Below are positions 56,144-64,000 of a stretch of DNA of 64,000 nt, in pieces. A model generated the notes under the pieces. The model did not search any database, had not been told where the DNA came from, and worked only from the letters and a program-made list of their open reading frames with translations. Numbering within the stretch: position 1 is the first letter of the stretch; each line of letters opens with the position of its first letter. A program made the translations under genes and the position numbers. This DNA is from Limnoperna fortunei (Eukaryota > Mollusca > Bivalvia > Mytilida > Modiolidae): contig OX104112.1 in NCBI GenBank assembly GCA_944474755.1, positions 82,411,756 through 82,475,755 of the forward strand, read 5' to 3'.

Positions 56144-59100
56144 GTATATTATTGTTAAAATTAGCTATAAAAGATGCGGAGTTAAAAGGATTCAAAGGCA
56201 TATTTGAGTCAAAGAATCAAGATCCTATAATAGTAATGGAACACAGCCTCATACATAGCAGATACATGTATAGCAAGAAAACAGTGCAGACTTTTTGGGG
56301 GAGGCTTGTTTTGTTTTATGTAATAGTATTTTTTTATGAACTGTTTTGTAACCGGTTGCCATATATGCCTCACAAGGACCTGTACAAATTAAATTACATG
56401 CTTCTACTGGATTGTGACTGCCTTCACTAATATTGAAGATAACACCACGTGGCACTTGGGTCCAAGTTCTACTCCAGCTGGAACACAGGGACCTTGTAAG
56501 ATAGATTTACATGCACTTTGAAAGATACTGGGTCGACTTCAGCCTACATGTATACCAAAATCGACCCAGTATCATTTGAAAGCGCATATTAATCTATTTG
56601 TACAAGTCCCTGTGGCTGTGGCCGGAACTTACATTTGAGGACAATATTGTGGAATGCCAGACAACTCAGACCACGGAAAAGTCAGACCAAGACAACTCCG
56701 ACCGTATTATTTATATACTGTCCGAGTTGTCCTATAATTTACGGACTAAATTTTAGTTTTCATATAAAAATAAAGTTTTGTTTTGTTATTGATGTTTGTA
56801 TTAACTGTACAGCAGTTGACCATGCGTGATGAAGTTAGTTGTTTATGTGAAATTTTCTATGTATCAGCCAAAGCACAAAATAAGCTTGAATATGTATAAG
56901 ATATTTGTATGCTAGTTTAATCCCATGTTGTCTAATGTCGGTTGTTGAGATATGATGAAAGTACACCGGGTCTGGTGTGTATTACTATTTCACAGCTTGA
57001 TCTAGCTACTCCATCCCTTGCTATCACAAAAGCGTCTTATCCATAAAAGTTTCACTTAATTATTCACCATGTTCAATTTGAAAACACACAGTCTCCAATT
57101 TTTTCAGATCTTAAAATTGATTTGGTGTTATTAATTAAACATTCATGATTACCAATCACATTAACTGAAGCCACGATTATTAAAGATAATTGAGAGTGTT
57201 TATACAGCATTTTAACTCAATCATAAGAATTTATTTGTTGATTGTTTTGTCAGTTAAACCAGCATTTTTCTAGATATGTTTTGTTATATTTAATGTTTAT
57301 ATAATTTATGAAACTTTACATTTGAATAGCAACAATTTAATCTGCAACTAAGAAAATGTATAAATATTCTAAACAGAACTATCATATTTTCATTACATTT
57401 TTCACATATATATATGTGGTCCGAGTTGTATGGTTACCAATTCTGTGTTCATTGTTTACATAAATAATTAAAGTCCTACACAGTAAAAGTAAAGTAAAGG
57501 GACAAAACTTTCTTTAATTCCAATTCGTTTCTTTTAGATGAATTTTAATGGCATTAACAGATGTTGCAGTTACATTTTTTTAGACAAATTTCTCCATTTA
57601 ACAACTACACCAAATGAAAAAGAGTTTAATTGTTGGGTTATATAACATCGTTTCTTTTGCAGTTTGTAAGGATGATTCAGGCGTAGGTTTTCAGATAAGG
57701 AAAACATATTATGCCACTTAATATCATTTACTTGATGATATTCTAAGGTCGGTAAGCCCAGAGTTAACCTGTCTTCATAACTCATATCACATATAGTAGG
57801 AACAAGTTTGTTAGACAATGCTGTATTTGTTCCAATTTACGAATGTCGTTCTTAAGGTATGGTGACCACACACTGGTGTTGAGTATTCCAGCAGCGGATG
57901 GACTAAATTATAATACTATAAACATATCTTCTTCCATATACTAGTAGCTTAAATTACCTTTTAATATGGGGTAAAACTCTTTGAGCTTTACTGACTGTTA
58001 TTAATATGACTTTCAAATTTAAGGTTATGTTAGACATGTTAGAAGGTAATACCAAGATCTTTCTCTTGATGAAGTAGCTCAATTTTTTACCCTTGAATTG
58101 TACTAGTAGCTCTAATACAACCTACTGGATATAAACCAGGAGCATATTATATCCAGTTGTACTAATACTAGTATATAATTTCACTGTGAAAAATAAATAA
58201 AAGATCGTCAACTGTTCTTTGTGTTATAATATATGTTGACCTGTACCAGTGTTGAACAGATTACAATGGCAATCAAATAATCTCTGTAAAACAATGTTTC
58301 CTAATGTTTTTACAATTTCTGTGAGATAGTGAATTATTTTAATATGATGTCCTTCAGATGATTTTGAAACAAAACCATCTGTAAACATACAAACAAAATA
58401 TGGTCCATATTATGCAAATTTATTTTGACCTTATGTTTTCCACAATATTTGTTGTCAGTTTTTATCTGCAATCAAGATCATAGTATCATTTTTTCAACAG
58501 CATAGTTGTAGGTGTTCAATGGTGTGTACTCAGATATTTAACCTACATCATGGCTTCATTTCCATTTTTATTTTGTTCATGATGTTATGTTACAGAATTT
58601 CTGTCATTGTTTTTGTTGAATTACATACAACAGTACTGCAAGCAGATGTTGTATCATTTCTCACATGCACTTATCTTTTATTTGTATCATCAATTTTAAA
58701 CAGTGTGTATAATTTTGCTTACAAAAAATAAGATTTTTAAAAATGGAAAAACTCCCTTTTTCTATGCAGGCATGAATCTTTTAGAGATTATTTAGATATT
58801 GAAAGGAATTATATTTATTATATTTAACCAAATCGCTCATGCTCATGGCAAAATATTTATGAATATAATGCATACACATATTTGAATAATCAATAAAATA
58901 TTAGAGGGGCCTCGGTGGTCGATTGGTCAAGGTAGATCGTCTACTATTTATCACGTGGTCTGTCAAAACTGAGATTGCGGTTCAATTCTCACTGCAGGCA
59001 GGGTGTACTCGACTCCAATCTTAATTGACAAAGATTGCCAGTTTTCCTACCGCAGGTCTGCTGTTTTCTCAGGGTACTCCGGCTTCCACCCCCAGTAAAA

Positions 59101-62100
59101 ACTGGACATCATGATATAGCTGAAAAAATTGCAAACAAACAAACAATAAAATATTAGAAGCCATTAATTATTTCTTAAAATTCAACCCAGTATGATATCA
59201 CAAGGTAATAATAGATTTTTTTTTCATTTTTTTATCAGTAATGTAAGAGTGTACTTAATTATCGTGTTGTATTGGCCTTCCAAGGAATATTCTTGCTAAT
59301 AATACCCTGAATTTGTATTGTATGATGTGCAAGAGAAATATATAAAACTACAATGCTCAAAATTTTTATCAGCAGTTTGTTTGTAGGGTCAAGTAAACAT
59401 AATGCTGTTTTAGAATTGCCACCTAACTCATGTGAAGTGCTGAAGGTGCAGCATCTAATGGATAAAATGTTTGAACTGTTTGATGTTCCCCATGAATGTC
59501 AGAAACTAGTTCACAAAGGTATGTAAAAAAACATAGAGCACAAAGGTATGCCAAAAATATAGAACACAAAGGTATGCAAAAATGCAGAACACAAAGGTAT
59601 GCCAAAAATATAGAACACAAAGGTATGCAAAAATAAAGAACACAATAGGTAAGAAAAATATACAACACAAAGGTATGCAAAAATATACAACACAAAAGGT
59701 AAGAAAAATATACCACACAAAGGTATGCAAAAATATAGACAAAATTTAAATAAGCATTTACATTGGTAAATGGGGTAAATGGTAATGAGTTTTAAAACTG
59801 TATTCCTACCCTTTGGCTCTTCATGATCAAGTTATGCAATTCCCATTTTGGTTAGGAATATAAAAAATAAAGGACAAAAAGGTAGCGAGTTTAAACTAGA
59901 ATCATGAGGCGAGATATATATGGGAATCTGGTTACTGATGTGGAATGCAGGCAAGACATTTTTCTGTGTCCACACTTGTTTTCTTTTATGGAAACTATTT
60001 ATTCTCTGCATTAATTGGATTCCTTTCTAAATAGGCTTTAAAAGGTGTGTTTCTCTTATCTTCACACGTTATCCAAATATTTTGTGTTGACAAGACCAAT
60101 GGTTTGAAAGAGCTTTAGTACAATAACAACACATTTTTTACCTGTTGTATTTAGCTCACCTGGATCACAGGTCCATGTGAGCTTTTGCCATCACTTGGCG
60201 TCCGTCGTCTGTCGTCCAATGTAAACTTTTTGAAAAATCTTTTTTGAAACCACTTGGCCAATTTTTTTCAAACTTGGCCACAATCATCCTTAGGGTTCCT
60301 AGTTTCAAATTTGTACCCAGTGTGTTGATCAACGGACAAAGATGGCCACTGCTACTAAAAAAAGAACATTGGTGTCAACAGACATTTTTGATCATTATCT
60401 CAAAAATGATAATAGCTATAGAGAAAACTGTTACTTCAATTTGATTAGCACACTAAGGTCTACAATAGTTGCTATTAGTGTGAAGTTGTGTGTTGACTTG
60501 TAGGAGTTATTGCCTTTAATTGACGATTCTTGACAAAATTTTTGGTATTTACAATATAACTTGAAAACTATAAGAGGTAGAGTGAAACTGTAAATGGCAA
60601 AAGTGATCAGCAATTTAAGTCTTACAATTCACTTCATTAGTGTGGAATTGTCAGATGACTCCTTATATGAGTTATTGCCCTTTTTATGAAATTTTCTGTG
60701 TTTGTCCTTTAACTTAAAAACTATAACAGCTAGAGTAAAACTGTAAATAGCAAAAATGATCAGTAATACAAGCCCTACAATTAACTGCATTGGTCTGAAA
60801 TTGTCAGATGATTCCTTATAGGAGTTATTGCCCTTAAATGGCAATTTTTTAATGAAATTTTCCCTTTTTGGCCTTTAACTTAAAAACCATAAAAACTATA
60901 GTGAAACTATGAATAGTCAAAATGATCAGCAATAAAAGCCCTACAATTCATTTAATTAGTATGAAATTGTCAGATGACTCCTTATGGGAGTTATTGCCCT
61001 TAAATGACAATTTTTTAATGAAATTCTTTGTTTTTGTCCGGTAACTTGGAAACTATAACAATAACAGCTAGATTGAAACTGTAAATTGCACAAATGATCA
61101 GCAAAGCAAGGCCTACAATTACAAATCATTGCTTAGTCCAAAATTGCAAGATGACTCTTTATAGGTGCTATAGGTCTTTAGTTACAAATTTGGACAAATA
61201 ATCAGTGTTTGTGTTGTAAATTAGCCTATAACACACAGAGAGTAAAACTGTATTTCTAAATTACCCTAAAGGACAAGGCCTACAAGTCATTTAATTTTCA
61301 GAAATTGTCTGATGGCACCTTATAGGAGTTATTGTACTTAACAAAAATTTTTGAAGAAATGATTAGTTTTTGCACAGTAACTTAAAGGCTTTAACAACTA
61401 GACTGAAACTGTAAATTGCAAAAAATTAAATATAGTTGAAGTCATTTGTGTTCCTGGTGAGCAATTACAGGCTCCTGTGAGCCTCTAGTTTATAGATATA
61501 AATAAACTGTCAACATGCAAGATTTATAACTATGGATTTCTATTATTGAATGAACTTAAGTACTGTGTCAACAGAAAATGTTCAGGATTGAACATTTGTT
61601 TTAACATAAAAGAAGTGACACTATGCATAGTACTTACTACTATTATATATTTTTATGAGTAGCCAATATTTAAAATTTAATTAATTTTCTCCTTTTGTAG
61701 CAGTTAATGAGGCCTCTTGGAACATATCGCACATGTTGACTATTTTCAGGGAAAAGTCTGAAGAACGCTGATGATGCATTGAGTGATCTAGGTGTAAAAG
61801 ATGGATCCACAATAATGTTACTTGGGAAAAAGGTATTAAAAACTTTGGTTTGTAATGTAAAATTGTACATTACTACACACTACTGTTAGACACATTCTGC
61901 CAATCAAAGCCAAACTTTGCTGGACTGATGTTTGTAAGTTCTCTACAAAGATGTATCATTTCAGTTTGATTGGGCATAAAACATATGACATCCATGGTAC
62001 ATTCTTGCCCTCGTATTGACAGAAGGTTGATTCCAAATTTTTTTTAAAAGTTTGCCCTCTACAAGGATTTTTAATTTCATCATTATTGAACGACAACAAC

Positions 62101-62847
62101 AAATTTCTTTTTGACATAGTCAATCCTTTTCCTTTTGGACGAAATATAAAATTCTCAGAAGATACAAGTTGTTATGTTTTGTAGCTTGGGACAAATGATG
62201 TTTGCAAGGTTATCTGCAAAGTTTCCTTGTTATGTCGTGATTGGGTGGAAAACAATGCTGCCCTGGACCTTAATGTTTATACACCTTACTATGGTATACA
62301 CTCTACAGTTGTTCATCCATCTGACTGCTGTCCACTTGTCAAACTGTATCTTGAGAACGCCTTCACAGATTTCTTCATATTGGGCAAAGTTGTTTATTAT
62401 GTTAGCCTCATAGTCTGTATACTTTTTAGAAAAATACAAAAAATTTTCGTTACAAATTTATGGAACTTGTATTCATGCAATATTATATGCAAGCATGTGA
62501 GAATTGACACCACTGTAGGACATGGATGTGTTGTTTTGTAGGATAGGCTACATTGTTTGTAAATGAACTCTAATGCAATGTAAACGAGCCATAACAATTG
62601 TAGATACTGTGAAATGTAACACTAAGTAAAATTTGCTGTCTTACTATGGTATTTTATAGATCTTGAGTAAGTAAGAAAATAAGCGTTAATCTAACTACAA
62701 TGCATACTTGTAATGGGATTTTATCCATTGTAGCCAGATCCATTAGAAGACAAACATATTTCACAGTTATTGGAAGCTGAAAAAGAATTAGAAAAAAATG
62801 AAAAGAGATTAAGTGAGATAACTTATGAATTAGATGGAATTCACAGA
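56101..62847 (+). CDS. BAG1: BAG1, BAG-family Hsp70 co-chaperone (5' part, four exons)
   Basis: Joining 56101-56143, 59387-59518, 61750-61832 and 62734-62847 gives 124 codons without a stop; all introns are GT-AG with phases 1, 1 and 0. Residues about 8-86 form a ubiquitin-like domain (IKLTVKHGSSKHNAVLEL, then VPHECQKLVHKGKSL and LGVKDGSTIMLLGKK, matching the LIFKGKSLKE...RVMLIGKK pattern of vertebrate BAG1). Residues 87-124 (EAEKELEKNEKRLSEITYEL, DGIHR) are the linker and first helix of the BAG domain. Known role of the family: the BAG domain binds the Hsp70/Hsc70 ATPase domain as a nucleotide-exchange factor, and the ubiquitin-like domain links to the proteasome. The remaining BAG helices lie beyond the window. 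The start ATG is the first after an in-frame stop at 56065. Short BAG1 forms of about 210-220 residues are usual. Confidence 0.93.
56464..56630. mobile_element. Foldback in BAG1 intron 1 (~75 bp arms)
   Basis: AAGTTC...CACAGGGAC...ATAGATT...GATACTGGGTCGA on the left is mirrored by TCGACCCAGTATC...GTCCCTGTG...GAACTT on the right, with several mismatches in the outer part and a perfect inner 13 bp. It would form a strong hairpin in the pre-mRNA. Confidence 0.85.
56631..57560 (+). other. BAG1 intron 1, unremarkable AT-rich part
   Basis: Short inverted GACAACTC..GAGTTGTC motifs at 56660-56732 are the only structure seen. Confidence 0.45.
57565..58120 (-). pseudogene. Non-LTR retrotransposon RT C-terminal remnant, antisense in BAG1 intron 1
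   Basis: On the - strand successive frames give HQEKDLGITF (near 58050), LVHPLLEYSTPV (near 57885) and NKLVPTICDMSYEDRLTLGL followed by PTLEY (57740-57815), the order LVRPxLEYxxxVWSP / TKLIPxLxDLPYExRLxxLxLPTLEYRR found after the RT domain of CR1/Jockey-like elements. Frameshifts separate the parts. The 82-codon ORF 57570-57818 is its longest open piece. It is a different lineage from the 52.6-55.6 kb copy. Confidence 0.8.
58121..58888 (+). other. BAG1 intron 1, no features seen
   Basis: AT-rich intronic sequence. The 70-codon ORF at 58519-58731 has no support. Confidence 0.45.
58906..59144 (+). mobile_element. SINE in BAG1 intron 1 with 14-bp target duplication
   Basis: Full-length relative of 49362-49620: head GGGGCCTCGGTGGTCGATTG, B-box region GCGGTTCAATTCTCACTG, GCAGGCAGGGTGTACTCGAC, body ACTGGACATCATGATATAGC and tail CAAACAAACAAAC. 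AATAAAATATTAGA is directly repeated at 58892-58905 and 59145-59158, an unmistakable retroposition footprint. Confidence 0.95.
59387..59518 (+). CDS. BAG1: BAG1 exon 2
   Basis: Acceptor TTTGTTTGTAG|GG, donor CACAAAG|GTATGT. It encodes SSKHNAVLELPPNSCEVLKV through VPHECQKLVHK, the middle of the ubiquitin-like fold. The donor is the first unit of the downstream minisatellite. Confidence 0.92.
59506..59745 (+). repeat. 24-27 bp minisatellite containing repeated splice donors
   Basis: About nine units with the form CACAAAGGTATGCAAAAATATAGAA. The first copy of CACAAAG|GTATG is the BAG1 exon 2 donor; later GT positions are 59546, 59572, 59597, 59623, 59649, 59673, 59699 and 59723. Two of them (59649, 59699) read AG|GTAAGA, closer to the donor consensus than the authentic one. 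The three overlapping - strand ORFs (59423-59742) are repeat artefacts. Confidence 0.93.
59906..59981 (-). mobile_element. Minimal family B derivative (ends only)
   Basis: Read on the - strand it is AACAAGTGTGGACACAGAAA and GTCTTGCCTGCATTCCACAT joined straight to AGATTCCCATATATATCTCG, that is the 5' and 3' ends of the 31818-32790 element with the whole ~145 bp core array missing. Confidence 0.85.
60151..61487 (+). mobile_element. Family C element in BAG1 intron 2 (Helitron-like ends)
   Basis: It starts TTTAGCTCACCTGG and ends with CCTGGTGAGC, a hairpin AGGCTC-CTGT-GAGCCT (61469-61484) and CTAG (61484-61487). Between them about six units spaced 153-175 bp contain GAGTTATTGCCCTTAAATG and AACTATAACAGCTAGA. 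A subterminal inverted repeat of the 5' end, a 3' hairpin and a CTAG end agree with Helitron/Helentron-derived non-autonomous elements. No ORF. Confidence 0.85.
61750..61832 (+). CDS. BAG1: BAG1 exon 3
   Basis: Acceptor GACTATTTTCAG|GG, donor AAAAAG|GTATTA. It encodes the last part of the ubiquitin-like domain, KSLKNADDALSDLGVKDGST and IMLLGKK, ending in phase 0. Confidence 0.93.
61833..62733 (+). other. BAG1 intron 3
   Basis: Contains two diverged ~85 bp segments (from about 61920 and 62190) with GATGTTTG, TCTRCAAAG and GATTGGG in the same order, perhaps an old duplication. Two overlapping ORFs at 62174-62541 are on opposite sides of this and have no support. Confidence 0.5.
62734..62847 (+). 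CDS. BAG1: BAG1 exon 4 (start of BAG domain)
   Basis: Acceptor ATCCATTGTAG|CC, donor CACAGA|GTAAGT. It encodes PDPLEDKHISQLLEAEKELE, KNEKRLSEITYELDGIHR: a charged helix equivalent to BAG helix 1. Exact multiple of three (38 codons). Confidence 0.93.
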
Positions 62848-64000
62848 GTAAGTAAAATACAACCAATCCATGATAATGGTTATCCTTCTACATGCTTAAT
62901 AAAAAAGTTTATATTACACAAACATTTTGGTTGTTTCTATATCAATGGCATGTCGTTTAAAAAAACTTGTGTTTATGACAGTTTGATGTGATATTGGACC
63001 AGAAGTTGTCAGGAATGGACTTAAAATACAAATATTTAGCTTTGTGGCTCATTTCTAACATTAAGAGAATGCACAGTCAAATATGGCTGACAGGGTCTGT
63101 TTAGTTTAGTTAAAACTTTAAAAAAAATTTTAAGAACAAAATGGATTGGACACAAGTGAATCATACTTTTGAACAGAAGTGCTCTACAGAATACAATATT
63201 TAAATATAATATTTATACGAATGAGTATGCAAATAATAATAATAATAATAATAATACCAGTTACAGCTAATATTCACATGGATCACATGAATCTCCCTGC
63301 AAAGGATTCTGGGTATACTAAATCAACCACAATATCCACAGCCACACATTGGTTGGTGCCATGAGAGATATCTCTCATTGTGGATAAGCTTCACATACAA
63401 ATGCAGTAATTTTAATGTAAGACTGACTGTGGCAGATTATATATCTTGGAACCTATTGTGTTCTGTGTGCCAGAGAGTGGGATCACATCAGCATATTCAT
63501 ATTTCTGTATTCTGTTCCCACTGAGGGAAGACATTATATTTCTATTTCTATTTTTACAGAGTTATTGTTCTTGAAATGATACAAAATAATAAAAAAAGCA
63601 CTTGTAAATTTTTAAAGCCCCTGTCTAACTTTAAAATGTGTGTGGGTGGGGTATCTGTGATTTGGATTAATTTTAGAAATAACTTATTGGGAATAGAGAG
63701 ATTCAGGTTTAAACATAGATCTTAAAATAATTTTACATTTCACTATATATCTACATGTACATGGTACTACATGTACCAACACATGCAAGAATGTAAAATT
63801 TTGTGCACTATACATGTAAAGTATTAAAAAGACCTTCAGAATTTTTTGTGTCACTCCATATAAGATAATGAATTTTGACTTTCATATGCCTATAATCAAA
63901 GTGTGTATTTAAATTTCTAAGTACATGTAGAAAGAATGTTTACTTCTACCTTCATGAAGACACAAGTGTACATTTTTTCATTTCAAACATTTTATTGATA
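62848..64000 (+). other. BAG1 intron 4 (continues past the window)
   Basis: No further BAG-domain exon was found on the + strand up to 64000, so the intron is at least 1.15 kb. An (AAT)n microsatellite is at 63232-63256. Confidence 0.6.

Noticed and set aside
56144..56430. BAG1 exon 1 continuing as a 109-codon ORF
   Set aside because: Similarity to BAG1 ends at codon 15, where a GTATAT donor joins in phase with exon 2; the rest is intron read-through.
59423..59742. Three overlapping - strand ORFs of 69-97 codons
   Set aside because: They lie on the minisatellite and on the antisense strand of BAG1 exon 2; the periodic FAYLCVLY-type peptide is a repeat product.

Overview
This is non-coding-rich eukaryotic DNA, about two-thirds A+T, with introns, dense diverged repeats and no prokaryotic gene organisation. 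The repeats point to a bivalve mollusc, probably a mussel-like genome: elements with cores of ~145-165 bp tandem units and a terminal hairpin, one carrying a GGAC microsatellite next to its hairpin (the 'pearl'/BIV160 type of arrangement), tRNA-headed SINEs, and the 'AGCTCACCTGG ... GAGCCTCTAG' family. The taxon call is an inference from repeat style and from the one recognisable gene; no database was searched.

The one confidently identified host gene is the 5' part of BAG1 (BAG-family Hsp70 co-chaperone), + strand, exons 56101-56143, 59387-59518, 61750-61832 and 62734-62847. All junctions are GT-AG, the frame is continuous, and together they encode a ubiquitin-like domain followed by the first helix of a BAG domain. 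The rest of the BAG domain lies beyond the window. A second, unidentified small gene is likely on the - strand at about 41.18-41.83 kb; it has a one-base frameshift in an A run and a possible alternative exon at 40.9 kb. Isolated exon-like pieces with good splice sites occur on the - strand at 12.2-17.5 kb, and a TATA-box-led short ORF is at 43.6 kb on the + strand.

Layout: 1-2440 is a 70-71 bp satellite. 3.36-4.12 kb is repeat family A, followed by an ~80 bp tandem array. 4.6-9.6 kb is plain AT-rich DNA. 9.65-10.81 kb is a TIR element with a 5-bp target duplication. 11-18 kb holds SINE pieces, candidate exons and a hairpin-forming repeat. 18.0-19.6 kb is an AT-rich ~60 bp array interrupted by an inverted copy of family A. 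20.65-22.7 kb holds a 4x CCAAT repeat, a CAGGGGCG TIR element and a palindromic foldback. 23.2-25.7 kb is degenerate repeat plus a dead reverse transcriptase. 28.3-34.4 kb holds family B, SINEs and an 8x47 bp minisatellite. 35.3-39.8 kb is a ~1.05 kb tandem repeat block with an inserted TIR element. 42.2-47.2 kb is flanked by an inverted repeat, one arm of which carries a MITE while the other keeps the empty site. 48.2-52.5 kb is a nest of foldbacks, SINEs, a Penelope-like fragment and ~52 bp repeats. 52.58-55.63 kb is a 5'-truncated, dead non-LTR retrotransposon with a poly(A) end. 55.6-64 kb is the BAG1 locus, whose introns hold a foldback, an antisense RT fragment, a SINE with a 14-bp target duplication, a splice-donor-containing minisatellite, a minimal family-B derivative and a family-C element.

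The most unusual observations are: (i) a minisatellite that starts exactly at the BAG1 exon 2 splice donor and repeats donor-like AAAG|GTATG/GTAAG sites about nine times; (ii) a MITE insertion proven inside the window by its paralogous empty site; (iii) several short palindromic foldback elements with intact 5- or 9-bp target duplications, including one only 72 bp long that equals two TIRs joined head to head; and (iv) three unrelated-sequence repeat families (A, B, C) sharing one architecture.
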